From Friedmanniella luteola (GTDB lineage Bacteria > Actinomycetota > Actinomycetes > Propionibacteriales > Propionibacteriaceae), in contig NZ_LT629749.1 of the NCBI RefSeq assembly GCF_900105065.1, positions 930,001-994,000 of the forward strand: a DNA stretch of 64,000 nucleotides, written 5' to 3'. Positions 23,813 to 31,960 of this stretch are shown one piece after another (within the stretch, counting starts at the first letter, position 1; every line of letters starts with the position of its first letter). Below the pieces are notes generated by a model. That model was not told where the DNA came from, searched no databases, and saw nothing but the letters and a program-made list of their open reading frames with translations. Position numbers and translations under genes: made by a program.

Positions 23813-25243
23813 ATGCCTGCCCGCAAGGTCGACCTGCCCGGGGTGGTGCCGCCCGAGCTGGCCGCCGGCCTCGCCCGCATCCGGGCCGAGCTGGAGGTGC
23901 CGGAGGCCTTCCCGGCGGACGTCGTCGACGCCGCGCAGGCCGCCGTGGCCGCCGCGTCGCTGCCCGCGCTGGACCGCACCGACCTCGAGCTGGTGACCAT
24001 CGACCCCCCGGGGGCGCGGGACCTGGACCAGGCCCTGCACCTCGCCCGGGACGGGGACGGCTTCGTCGTCTCCTACGCCATCGCCGACGTCGCCGGCTTC
24101 GTCCGGGCCGGCGACCCGGTCGACCGCGAGGCCCACCGCCGCGGGATGACCCTCTACGCCCCCGACCGCCGGATCCCGCTGCACCCGCCCGTGCTCAGCG
24201 AGGGGGCGGCGAGCCTGCTGCCCGACCAGCTGCGGCCGGCCCTGCTGTGGACGCTGCGGCTCGACGCGCACGGCCGGATGACCGACGCGGAGGTGGTCCG
24301 GGCCCGCGTCCGCAGCCGCGAGCAGCTCGACTACGCCCAGGCGCAGGCCGAGATCGACGGCGGCTCGCCGCGGGAGGCGCTCGCCCTGCTGGCGGAGGTC
24401 GGCCGCTGGCGTGAGCAGCGCGAGCGCGAGCGCGGCGGGGTCAGCCTGCCGCTGCCCGAGCAGGAGATCGTGCCGGACGAGGGCGGCTGGCGGCTGGAGT
24501 TCCGCGCCCCGCTGCCGGTCGAGGGCTGGAACGCGCAGATCTCGCTGCTCACCGGGATGGCGGCCGCGCACCTGATGCTCTACGGCCAGGTGGGCGTCGT
24601 CCGCAGCATGCCGCCGGCCGGCCCGGGGGCGCTGCGCACGCTGCGGGCCACCGCGAAGGCGCTGCGGATCACTTGGCCGGCCGAGCTGGACTACCCCGAG
24701 TTCGTGCGGAGCCTCGACCCCGCCCGTCCCGCGCACGCAGCCATGCTCAACGCGTGCACCACGCTCTTCCGCGGCGCGGGCTACCGCGCGTTCGACGGCG
24801 ACGTGCCGCCCGACGCCGAGCACTCCGCACTGGCCACCGACTACGCCCACTGCACGGCGCCGCTGCGCCGGCTGGTCGACCGCTACGTCGGCGAGGTGTG
24901 CCTCTCGCTCTGCGCCGGGACCCCGGTGCCGGGCTGGGTGCGCGAGGCGCTGCCGGCGCTCCCGCAGGAGATGGCCGTCGCCGACCGCCGGGCCAAGAAG
25001 TACGAGCGGGCGGTGCTGGACCTCGTCGAGGTGGTCCTCCTCGCGCCCCGGGTCGGGGAAGTGTTCACGGCCACGGTCGTCGACGTAGACGAGCAGCGGC
25101 GGCACGGCACCGTGGTGGTCGCCGACCCCGCCGTCGAGGCCCGGGTCCGGGGCGAGGGGCTGCCGCTCGGGCAGGAGATCGAGGTGCGGCTGGTCTCGGC
25201 CGACCTCGCGACGGGCGCCGTCGTCTTCGAACGCGCCGGCTGA
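23813..25243 (+). CDS. RNB-domain ribonuclease (RNase II/R-like)
   Basis: A 476-residue single-chain 3'-5' exoribonuclease. The RNB active site is TIDPPGARDLDQAL with its clustered aspartates, and FVVSYAIADVAGFV, HCTAPLRRLVDRY and YERAVLDL complete the domain; a short C-terminal S1-like barrel (GEVFTATVVDVDEQRRHGTV) follows. It lacks the N-terminal cold-shock domains of RNase R, as is usual for this actinobacterial form. ATG follows TAGGGT (23801-23806) by 6 nt. A hairpin terminator follows at 25271. Confidence 0.88.
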   Translation: MPARKVDLPGVVPPELAAGLARIRAELEVPEAFPADVVDAAQAAVAAASLPALDRTDLELVTIDPPGARDLDQALHLARDGDGFVVSYAIADVAGFVRAGDPVDREAHRRGMTLYAPDRRIPLHPPVLSEGAASLLPDQLRPALLWTLRLDAHGRMTDAEVVRARVRSREQLDYAQAQAEIDGGSPREALALLAEVGRWREQRERERGGVSLPLPEQEIVPDEGGWRLEFRAPLPVEGWNAQISLLTGMAAAHLMLYGQVGVVRSMPPAGPGALRTLRATAKALRITWPAELDYPEFVRSLDPARPAHAAMLNACTTLFRGAGYRAFDGDVPPDAEHSALATDYAHCTAPLRRLVDRYVGEVCLSLCAGTPVPGWVREALPALPQEMAVADRRAKKYERAVLDLVEVVLLAPRVGEVFTATVVDVDEQRRHGTVVVADPAVEARVRGEGLPLGQEIEVRLVSADLATGAVVFERAG

Positions 25244-25270
25244 GCGGCGGGCCCGGGTCCGGGGAACGGC

Positions 25271-25299
25271 GCAGCCCCCGCCTGGCGGGCGGGGGCTGC
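25271..25299. terminator. Hairpin terminator after the RNB gene
   Basis: Perfect 12-bp stem (25271-25282 with 25288-25299; GCAGCCCCCGCC), 5-nt loop. It lies 28 nt past the RNB stop, in a convergent gap. No T run, so intrinsic efficiency is uncertain. Confidence 0.7.
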
Positions 25300-25372
25300 A
25301 GGCTGTCCCTCCCCAGAGACGCCAGATCAGGGGCCCGTCGGTCCGGAGCGGAGCTCCGACGGGCGGAGGAGG

Positions 25373-25414
25373 GCGGGGCGAGAGGAAGCTCGGGGGTTCA
25401 TCCCCTCGCCCCGC
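25373..25414. other. Second hairpin in the convergent gap
   Basis: A 10-bp perfect stem (25373-25382 with 25405-25414; GCGGGGCGAG) closes a loop that contains an inner GGGG/CCCC pairing. It could be a terminator for the lipoprotein gene reading leftwards, or a folded part of an unannotated small RNA in 25244-25557. No protein gene is visible in this gap. Confidence 0.5.
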
Positions 25415-25461
25415 TGAGAAGAACACTACGCAGCACGAACCGACGCTTCAAGCAACCGGGT

Positions 25462-25493
25462 TGTCCACTGTCGGACATGTCCAATAGTGGACA
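25462..25493. promoter_or_regulatory. Tandem TGTCC-N6-GGACA operator pair
   Basis: Two abutting 16-bp sites, 25462-25477 and 25478-25493, each TGTCC-N6-GGACA, form one larger dyad whose centre is GGACATGTCC (25473-25482). The surrounding bases are locally less GC-rich, as in promoters. The site lies between two convergent gene ends, with no annotated start nearby. It is a likely operator of a dimeric regulator acting in pairs. Confidence 0.55.
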
Positions 25494-25557
25494 GAGCGGC
25501 GACGGCGCGCAGGACCGCGCCCGGCCTGGGGAGCGGGCCGCGCACCGTCCGGGCGGG

Positions 25558-26319
25558 TCAGGCCAGTTGGTCGAGAAGGAGCCGGGCCTGCGCCCGGCTC
25601 ATCCGGTGGCCGGGGTCGCTGAGGATGACGAGGGTGACCCGCGCCCGGCTGCGCCGGCCGACCTCGGTCCACTCGCCGTCGGGGTAGGTGCGGCGGTCGA
25701 CGAGACCCGGCAGGCCCTCGACCAGCGCGGTCCGCACCGGCTCGTCCAGGGTGCGGCACGCCGCGACCTGCGCGGTGTAGCGCTCCCAGTAGGCGGCCGC
25801 GGCCGCCTCGTCGGCGAAGTCCAGGGCCAGCCCCACCCCCGGCGCGCCGTCGCCGTCGGTGTAGTTGCCCTCCAGGGCGGCCACCGGGTCGGGGTAGTCG
25901 TCGCGGGTCACGTCGGCGCAGCCGATGGTGATCGCGTCCTGGGCGGCGTAGCGGGGGTCCCGGGCGTGCACCCAGCTGCCGTTGCCCTCGAAACCCTCCT
26001 CGGTGCTGCCCTCCAGCGCGACGGTCCGCCAGCCGGCCGGCACGGGCAGAGCCGCTGCCGCCAGGTCGCCGGCCGTCGAGGGCGCGGGCCCGCTGGGTGC
26101 GGGCGGGGGCGGCAGGGTGTTGGTGGTCGTGGGCTCGGGCGCCGGGTCGGCGGTGCTGTAGGCCGCCGTCGCCGGCCCCGACGCCGACGCCGGAGCCGGT
26201 GACGGACGTGGGGCGGGCGCCGGTCCCGCCGGTCCCGCCGGTCCCGCCGGTCCCGCCGTGCAGCCGGCGATCAGCACGAGCGACGCCGCCGCCAGCGCGG
26301 CCCGTCCCCGGCGGCTCAC
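25558..26319 (-). CDS. Secreted lipoprotein of unknown function
   Basis: A 253-residue protein with a lipobox (SLVLIAGC) at residues ~13-20, then a Pro/Ala/Ser-rich linker of about 65 residues including four GPA repeats encoded by a GGTCCCGCC microrepeat. The globular part (~90-253; AALPVPAGWRTVALEGSTEE, WERYTAQVAACRTLD, RSRARVTLVILSDPG) resembles sensor-like domains of actinobacterial lipoproteins, but I cannot name it. GTG start, 10 nt after the M15 peptidase stop, so it is probably cotranscribed with that peptidase. Confidence 0.7.
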   Translation of the reverse strand: MSRRGRAALAAASLVLIAGCTAGPAGPAGPAGPAPAPRPSPAPASASGPATAAYSTADPAPEPTTTNTLPPPPAPSGPAPSTAGDLAAAALPVPAGWRTVALEGSTEEGFEGNGSWVHARDPRYAAQDAITIGCADVTRDDYPDPVAALEGNYTDGDGAPGVGLALDFADEAAAAAYWERYTAQVAACRTLDEPVRTALVEGLPGLVDRRTYPDGEWTEVGRRSRARVTLVILSDPGHRMSRAQARLLLDQLA

Positions 26320-26329
26320 CGGCGGTCGC

Positions 26330-27847
26330 TCATCGCCGGTACTCGAAGTGCTGGTAGTCCCGGCCCGGGTTCCACAGACCGCCCCAGAAGAAGCCGTCGG
26401 AGCGCAGCTGCCTGGTCAGCGCGGACTTCGTGCCCAGCATGCCGAAGCGCAGCGGGGTGCGGTCGATGTAGGACTTCCCGTTGGCCGGCCACCACCTGCC
26501 CGTCGAGTCGCGGTACGGGTTCTGCACGGTGTCGACGTCGATGGCGATCCCGTAGGAGTGCGGGGACTGCGCGTACGGGTTGCCGACCACCTTGCGGCAG
26601 TTGAACCCGCTGGTGTTGTTCGCCGCCATCTGCTTCGGGTCGTTGCCGCCGTAGACGTTGGGGTTGTTCATCTTGGCGATGGGGAAGCGGGCGCTCAGGC
26701 CCTTGCCGAAGCTGCGCTCGATCTCCGCCACGAGGTCGGTCCGGATGACCAGCATCCCGCGGTGCATCACCTTGTCCCGGCCGTAGTAGTTCATGGTGAT
26801 GGTGCTGAGCTTCGAGCGGCCGACCGGGCAGCCCTTGCGGTACGTCTTGGCCACCTCGGCGGCCGTGGTCTTGTGGACGACGGCGTTGAGCACGGCGACG
26901 CGCTGGACCGTGCGGCTGCCGCTGATCTCCCAGCGGTCCCGGTTCGGGGCCTTGGTGGTGGCCCGCACCGGGTAGCCCGCGAGCTTGCCCTGGCCGTAGG
27001 AGAACGTGGCCCTGAACCGTCCGGCGGCGTCGGTCCGCGCCGTGGTGTGGAGCCGGAACCGGCTGCCCACCTTCACGTCGAGGTGCACGTCGACGCCCTG
27101 GCGCGCCGGCACGACGGACCCGTTCAGCGTGGGGTTCTTGAGGGAGTCCACCCTGGCCGGGGGCCTGCCGAGGCTGACGGTCGAGTCGACGACCTGCACG
27201 CGGACCTCGGCGCTGCGCACCTCGTCGCCACTGCCGGGCGCGCCACCCGTGGTGGCCACGAAGACGAACGACCCCATCGAGGTGACCGGTCGCGCGGACG
27301 AGAAGGACCCGTCCACCACGGCCGCGCTGGAGACGCGGGTCCACGTCGTGCGGCTGGCCGGACGCTGGTAGACGGCGATGCTGCTGCCGGCCGGCAGCGC
27401 GGTCGCGGTGCCGGTGAAGGCGTAGCGACCGACGTCCTGGAAGAAGCGCCCGGCGACCGGGCTGCCGCTGGGGCTGACCCGGAGGCTGACCGCGACGTCC
27501 CCGGCCGCCGCGCGTGCCGCGGCGGCGGGCCGGGCGGGTGCGGGCCTCGCCGCGCCGGTGGGCGCCGGGCTCGCGGCCACGGGCGGAGCGGGGGTCGTCG
27601 ACGGCGTGGCGCCGGGGGTGGTGCTGGGCGTGGACCGCGACGCCGACGGCGTGGGGGACCCGGAGCCGGGCGTGCCGCTCGTCGGGGTCCCCGACGGGCT
27701 GGGGCTAGCGGTCGGCGTCAGCGCCGGGGCCGGGGCCGGGGCGGGGGTGTCGGCGTGGGCACCCGAGGGCGCGAGCACGAGCAGTCCGGCGAGGGCGGTG
27801 GCGAGCAGCGCGACGCGCCGCCGCCCGGGGGAGGGCTGCAACTGCAT
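26330..27847 (-). CDS. Secreted M15 (VanY/Peptidase_M15_4) peptidase
   Basis: A 505-residue exported protein. A signal peptide (~1-33, ending SGAHADT) and a Pro/Ser/Thr linker of ~80 residues precede beta-rich repeats (~120-300) and a C-terminal M15C zinc peptidase domain: SPHSYGIAIDVDTVQNP gives zinc ligands His and Asp, and DYQHFEYR the final His. It probably hydrolyses cell-wall peptides outside the membrane. ATG 27847 has AAGG at proper spacing and a TACGAT -10 near 27888, so it has its own promoter after the glycosylase gene. The longer upstream frame lacks support. Confidence 0.87.
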   Translation of the reverse strand: MQLQPSPGRRRVALLATALAGLLVLAPSGAHADTPAPAPAPALTPTASPSPSGTPTSGTPGSGSPTPSASRSTPSTTPGATPSTTPAPPVAASPAPTGAARPAPARPAAAARAAAGDVAVSLRVSPSGSPVAGRFFQDVGRYAFTGTATALPAGSSIAVYQRPASRTTWTRVSSAAVVDGSFSSARPVTSMGSFVFVATTGGAPGSGDEVRSAEVRVQVVDSTVSLGRPPARVDSLKNPTLNGSVVPARQGVDVHLDVKVGSRFRLHTTARTDAAGRFRATFSYGQGKLAGYPVRATTKAPNRDRWEISGSRTVQRVAVLNAVVHKTTAAEVAKTYRKGCPVGRSKLSTITMNYYGRDKVMHRGMLVIRTDLVAEIERSFGKGLSARFPIAKMNNPNVYGGNDPKQMAANNTSGFNCRKVVGNPYAQSPHSYGIAIDVDTVQNPYRDSTGRWWPANGKSYIDRTPLRFGMLGTKSALTRQLRSDGFFWGGLWNPGRDYQHFEYRR

Positions 27848-27928
27848 GGGAGGCCTTCGGCTAGCGGGACCCGAGTCCGAGGATCGTAACCCGTGCCGCC
27901 GGGACGGGTCAGCGGTCACGGGGAGCGC

Positions 27929-28765
27929 TCAGCGCTGCTCGGCCGGGCACCACCAGGTGGTGCGTCCGCCGACGGTGTCCCGGACCATCTCCGCGCCGCA
28001 CCGCGGGCAGTGCCGGCCGGCTCCCCGGAAGGGGATCACCTCGCCGGTGTGCACCCCGCCCTGGTCGATCGCCGCCCGCGTCGCGGTGTGCAGCGCGTCG
28101 TGCAGCCGGTCCAGCTCGGCGTCGGTCAGCTCGTCCACCGGCCGGCGGGGCGACAGCCGCGCCTGCCACAGGGTCTCGTCGGCCAGCAGGTTCCCGACGC
28201 CGGCGACGACGGACTGGTCCAGCAGGCGAGCCTTCACCGGGGACCGGCCGCGCCGGAGCCGGGCGGCCAGCTCCGCCGCGTCGACCAGCTCGGCGTCCGG
28301 GCCGAGCGCGCTGGTGTCCGGGTCGAGCCGGACCCGGCCGAGCCGTCGCTTGTCGAACAGCCGCAACGTGCCGCCGTCGGCGAAGGTCAGGGTGAAGCGG
28401 TCCCACACGGCCTTCCGGCCGGGCTCCTCCCCGCCCTGGCCGTAGCGGCCGCCGAGCCAGTCGCCGCCCTCGGTCAGCGTGCCGTCAGGGCCGGTGACCA
28501 GGATCCGGCCGCTCATCCCCAGGTGCAGCCCCAGCACGGGCCCCGGCGTGCGCGACCGGCCGAGGCCCGACGTCTCGCACCACATCGACTTGCCCCGGCG
28601 GAAGGCGCCGGTCAGCGAGCGGCCGAGCAGGGCCGCGCGGATCTCGCCGGGCGGGTGCGGCCGGCACTCCCAGGTGTCGGTGTCGTCGACCTGGACGATG
28701 CGGCGGTGCAGCCCGGCCCGCTCCACGGTGGCGCGGGCACTCTCGACCTCGGGCAGCTCGGGCAC
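27929..28765 (-). CDS. Fpg/Nei-family DNA glycosylase with altered zinc finger
   Basis: A 278-residue base-excision glycosylase/AP lyase. P2 and E3 follow the initiator (MPELPEVE), K59 lies in the beta-hairpin (AFRRGKSMW), and the helix-two-turn-helix is ARLLDQSVVAGVGNLLADE. The zinc finger has C253, C256 and C273 but the fourth cysteine is E276 (WWCPAEQR instead of CPxCQ). It would remove oxidised bases in the cytoplasm. GTG 28765 follows CAGACT (28778-28773) by 7 nt; longer frames continue into the divergent arfB gene. Confidence 0.88.
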   Translation of the reverse strand: MPELPEVESARATVERAGLHRRIVQVDDTDTWECRPHPPGEIRAALLGRSLTGAFRRGKSMWCETSGLGRSRTPGPVLGLHLGMSGRILVTGPDGTLTEGGDWLGGRYGQGGEEPGRKAVWDRFTLTFADGGTLRLFDKRRLGRVRLDPDTSALGPDAELVDAAELAARLRRGRSPVKARLLDQSVVAGVGNLLADETLWQARLSPRRPVDELTDAELDRLHDALHTATRAAIDQGGVHTGEVIPFRGAGRHCPRCGAEMVRDTVGGRTTWWCPAEQR

Positions 28766-28826
28766 GGCCGTCAGTCTGCCCGGCACGGGCAAGAGCGGTC
28801 GGCGTGCGCTGGCTAGGCTCGCGGGC

Positions 28827-29279
28827 ATGGCTGCCGACGGACCGCTCGAGGTGACCGCGGACTTCGTGGTCGACCCCGAGGAGCTGCGCTGGCGGTTCTC
28901 CCGCGCCTCCGGTCCCGGCGGGCAGGGCGTCAACACCACCGACAGCCGGGTCGAGCTGGCCTGGACGCCGGCCGGGTCGGCCTCGCTGGCCCGGCTGCCG
29001 GTCGCGCTGCAGGAGCGGCTGACGGCCCGGCTGGCCGGCCAGCTGGTGCAGGGGGCCGTCGTGGTGGTGGCGTCGGAGCACCGGGCCCAGCTCCGCAACC
29101 GGGCGGCCGCCCGGGACCGGCTGGTGGTCCGGCTGCGGCAGGCCCTGGCCCCGCCCCCGCCGCGACGGCGCGGCACCCGGCCGACCCGCGGATCGGTCGA
29201 GCGGCGGCTGCAGGGCAAGCGGGTCCGCGCCGGCGTCAAGGCCGGGCGACGGCGGGGCCGGGACGCCGGCTGGTCCTGA
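28827..29279 (+). CDS. arfB: Ribosome-rescue peptidyl-tRNA hydrolase ArfB
   Basis: A 150-residue release-factor-domain-3 protein with the GGQ motif at residues 31-33 (ASGPGGQGVN) and a basic disordered C-terminal tail (RRRGTRPTRG, KRVRAGVKAGRRRG) that enters the empty mRNA channel. ArfB hydrolyses peptidyl-tRNA on ribosomes stalled at mRNA ends. Divergent from the glycosylase. ATG 28827 follows TAGGCT (28814-28819) by 7 nt. Confidence 0.9.
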   Translation: MAADGPLEVTADFVVDPEELRWRFSRASGPGGQGVNTTDSRVELAWTPAGSASLARLPVALQERLTARLAGQLVQGAVVVVASEHRAQLRNRAAARDRLVVRLRQALAPPPPRRRGTRPTRGSVERRLQGKRVRAGVKAGRRRGRDAGWS

Positions 29280-29356
29280 TCACCGGTGGCTGGTCGGCGC
29301 CGCGATCACGATCATGGACGGCAGCACCACCCGCCAGGCCGTATAGGGTGCACGAC

Positions 29357-29377
29357 GTGTCCCGGTGCAACCCGTGA
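29357..29377 (+). CDS. Six-codon leaderless upstream frame before lacI
   Basis: GTG 29357 is 7 nt after TAGGGT (29344-29349), the arrangement used by verified genes in this window, yet it opens a frame of six codons (MSRCNP) whose TGA overlaps the regulator's GTG at 29374 as GTGA. It may be translated so as to couple initiation of the regulator. It is not a homologue of anything I know. Confidence 0.4.
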   Translation: MSRCNP

Positions 29378-30381
29378 CCGCGCCCAAGCTCGGTCACCCC
29401 GCGAGCATCCGGGACGTCGCCCGGATCGCCGGCGTCTCGCGGCAGACGGTCTCCCGGGTGATCAACGACCACCCCAGCCTCCGTCCGGAGACGCGGGACC
29501 GGGTGCAGGCGGTGATCGACCAGCTGCACTACCGGCCCAACCCGATCGCCCGGGCGCTGGGCGGCAGCCGCTCCCGGACCTTCGGCGTCATCGCCTCCCA
29601 GCGCACCCAGTGGGGGCCCTCCGCCGCCATCCAGGGGATCGAGCTGGCCGCCCGGGACGCCGGGTACCTGGTCAACACCACGAACCTGGCCTCGACCGAG
29701 CCCCAGGTCATCCGCGACGCCCTCGCGCTGCAGGTCGAGCACAAGGTCGAGGGGCTGGTGATCATCGCCCCGCAGACCCGGACGCTCGACCAGATCGACG
29801 AGCTGGCCCTCGACATCCCCTACGTGCTGCTGCACTCCCGCGCCCAGGGCGACGAGCACGAGCTGTTCGTCGACCAGCTCGCGGGTGCCCGGGCCGCCAC
29901 CCGGCACCTGGTGCAGCTGGGTCACCGGGACGTGTTCCACCTGGCGGGGCCGCAGGAGTGGATCGAGGCCGAGGCGCGGATGCAGGGCTTCCTCACCGAG
30001 ATGATCGACGCGGACCTGCCGATCCGGCCGCCGATCCTGGGTGACTGGACGCCGGACTTCGGGTACCACGCGGGCCGCGAGCTCGCCCGGTTCCGCGACT
30101 TCACCGCGGTGTTCACCGCGAACGACCAGATGGCGCTGGGGCTGGTGCACGCCTTCCGCGACGCCGGCCTGGACGTGCCCCGGGACGTCAGCGTCGTCGG
30201 CTTCGACGACATGCCCGAGGCGGCGCACTTCTGGCCGCCGCTCACCACCGTCCGCCAAGACTTCGAGGAGCTGGGCCGCCGCTGCGTCGCCCGGCTGCTC
30301 GGCGGCAGCGAGGGGGAGGAACCCGCCCCGTTGGAGCCGCAGCTGGTGGTCCGCGGCTCGACGGCGGCGCCGTCACGCTGA
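29374..30381 (+). CDS. LacI-family transcriptional regulator of the sugar ABC transporter
   Basis: A 335-residue regulator. The N-terminal helix-turn-helix is SIRDVARIAGVSRQTVSRVI, the hinge GSRSRTFGVIAS, and the sugar-binding domain ends with FTANDQMALGLVHAFRDAGL and VVGFDDMPEAAHFWPPL. Transcribed towards the ABC operon, whose promoter carries a LacI-type palindrome. Start chosen at GTG 29374 (overlapping the upstream frame); GTG 29365 is an alternative. The effector sugar is unknown, but a monosaccharide is likely from its neighbour. Confidence 0.88.
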   Translation: MTAPKLGHPASIRDVARIAGVSRQTVSRVINDHPSLRPETRDRVQAVIDQLHYRPNPIARALGGSRSRTFGVIASQRTQWGPSAAIQGIELAARDAGYLVNTTNLASTEPQVIRDALALQVEHKVEGLVIIAPQTRTLDQIDELALDIPYVLLHSRAQGDEHELFVDQLAGARAATRHLVQLGHRDVFHLAGPQEWIEAEARMQGFLTEMIDADLPIRPPILGDWTPDFGYHAGRELARFRDFTAVFTANDQMALGLVHAFRDAGLDVPRDVSVVGFDDMPEAAHFWPPLTTVRQDFEELGRRCVARLLGGSEGEEPAPLEPQLVVRGSTAAPSR

Positions 30382-30445
30382 CCATCGTTATGGGAGCGAG
30401 ACTGAGAGTTTCCCCAAGTTGGCGCTGGTCCTGCACGCCCTGTGC

Positions 30446-30464
30446 TTAGATGTGACCGGTCACA
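30446..30464 (+). promoter_or_regulatory. Promoter -10 and LacI-type operator of the sugar operon
   Basis: TGTGACCGGTCACA at 30451-30464 is a perfect 14-bp palindrome typical of LacI-family operators. It overlaps a -10-like TTAGAT (30446-30451) and the predicted start, so binding would block transcription. A half of a TGGGAGCGCTCCCA-type site (TGGGAGCG) lies at 30391. The leader to the GTG at 30693 is over 220 nt and contains a GGGGA-TCTT-TCCCC hairpin. Confidence 0.75.
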
Positions 30465-30692
30465 AACGTGGGGATCTTTCCCCTGACGACGACGAGGTCG
30501 GATAGATGTCAGCAGTCAGCGCGCCCGGCGCGCCCTCTGCTGCGCCCGCCCGAGCCCAGCGCCGGTGACCACACCGTCCGCGACGTCCGCGCCCCAGGTG
30601 GGTCCTCGACCCCCTGCCGCGCGTGCCCGCTCCCGCTCGTTCCGCTCCGCGCTTCTCGTGGGTGCCGGCAGCACCAACCGAAAGGATCCTTC

Positions 30693-31823
30693 GTGATCAA
30701 CAGACGCCGTATGCTCGCCGGTCTCGCGGCCACCGCCGCCCTGACCCTCACCGTGTCCGCCTGTGGCGGCGGCCGCGCCGGGGCCGGTGGCGACACCTCC
30801 GCCGCTCCCGGCTCCAACGCCGGCGCCCTGATCGGCGTGGCGATGCCCACCAAGACGTCCGAGCGCTGGATCGACGACGGCAACAACGTCAAGGCCAAGC
30901 TCGAGGCGCTCGGCTACAAGGTCGACCTGCAGTACGCGAACGACAAGGTCCCCGACCAGCAGCAGCAGATCGAGTCCATGCTGAACAACGGCGCCAAGGC
31001 GCTGATCGTGGCCTCCATCGACGGCACCGCGCTCACCACGCAGCTGGCCGACGCCGGCACCGACGGCGTCAAGGTCATCGCCTACGACCGGCTGATCAAC
31101 GGCTCGCCGAACGTCGACTACTACGTGACGTTCGACAACGAGAAGGTCGGCATCCAGCAGGGCACGTCGCTGCTCACCGGCCTCGGCATCCTCGACGCCG
31201 CGGGCAAGGAGACCGGCAAGAAGGGCCCGTTCAACGTCGAGCTCTTCGCCGGCAGCCCGGACGACAACAACGCCACGTTCTTCTACAAGGGCGCGATGGG
31301 CGTGCTGCAGCCCTACATCGACAACGGCACCCTCGTCGTGCCGTCGGGCCAGACCGAGTTCCAGCAGGTCGCCACCCAGCAGTGGAAGCTCGACACCGCG
31401 CAGGCCCGGATGGAGACCATCCTCAACGGCTTCTACTCCGGCAAGGACCTCGACGGCGTGCTCTCGCCCTACGACGGCATCTCGCGCGGCATCCTGAACG
31501 CCACCAAGTCGGCGGGCATCGACAACCCGGTCGTCACCGGCCAGGACGCCGAGAAGCCCTCGGACAAGCTGATCCTCGACGGCGTGCAGTACTCGACGAT
31601 CTTCAAGGACACCCGCCTGCTGGGCAACACCGCGGCCACCATGGTCGACGACGTGCTGAACGGCAGGACCCCCGAGACGAACGACAACGAGACCTACAAC
31701 AACAAGGTCAAGGTCGTCCCGTCCTACCTGCACGAGTCGGTCATCATCACCAAGGACAACCTCACCAAGGAGGTCGTCGACTCCGGCTACTACACCCAGG
31801 AAGAGGTCGAGAAGGGCGAGTGA
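30693..31823 (+). CDS. chvE: ChvE-like multiple-monosaccharide substrate-binding lipoprotein
   Basis: A 376-residue periplasmic-binding-protein-like lipoprotein with signal sequence and lipobox (TLTVSACGG). The binding domain shows the type I sugar-binding pattern: GVAMPTKTSERWIDDG, KALIVASIDGTAL, VTGQDAEKPSDKLI and TIFKDTRLLGNTAATMV, closest to ChvE/MmsE that bind arabinose, galactose, xylose or glucose. AAAGGA lies 6 nt before the GTG start. First gene of a three-gene import operon under LacI control. Confidence 0.88.
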   Translation: MINRRRMLAGLAATAALTLTVSACGGGRAGAGGDTSAAPGSNAGALIGVAMPTKTSERWIDDGNNVKAKLEALGYKVDLQYANDKVPDQQQQIESMLNNGAKALIVASIDGTALTTQLADAGTDGVKVIAYDRLINGSPNVDYYVTFDNEKVGIQQGTSLLTGLGILDAAGKETGKKGPFNVELFAGSPDDNNATFFYKGAMGVLQPYIDNGTLVVPSGQTEFQQVATQQWKLDTAQARMETILNGFYSGKDLDGVLSPYDGISRGILNATKSAGIDNPVVTGQDAEKPSDKLILDGVQYSTIFKDTRLLGNTAATMVDDVLNGRTPETNDNETYNNKVKVVPSYLHESVIITKDNLTKEVVDSGYYTQEEVEKGE

Positions 31824-31870
31824 GCCCCCTCCGGTCCTGAACCGGACGACCGGCTCCCGAGCCGACCAAC

Positions 31871-31913
31871 GCGTCCTGAGCCTGTCCCGTCGAGCGGGGC
31901 GGGCTCAGGACGC
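31871..31913 (+). terminator. Intra-operon hairpin after the binding-protein gene
   Basis: A perfect 12-bp stem, 31871-31882 (GCGTCCTGAGCC) with 31902-31913. Such hairpins between a binding-protein gene and the ATPase gene usually protect or partly terminate the upstream mRNA, giving excess binding protein. It also carries the CCTGAGCCTGTC 12-mer found inverted at 390-401. Confidence 0.6.
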
Positions 31914-31960
31914 GGCCGCGGGTCCGACCCGCACCACCGAAGCAGCACACGAGGAAGAAC

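Noticed and set aside
25383-25404. A T-arm-like GGGGGTTCATCCCC suggesting a tRNA
   Set aside because: The loop is too short, and no acceptor stem, D-arm or anticodon arm can be drawn around it.
30506-30568. A 20-codon frame in the leader of the sugar operon
   Set aside because: No convincing ribosome-binding site or conservation signal; Ala/Pro-rich composition is expected by chance at this GC content.
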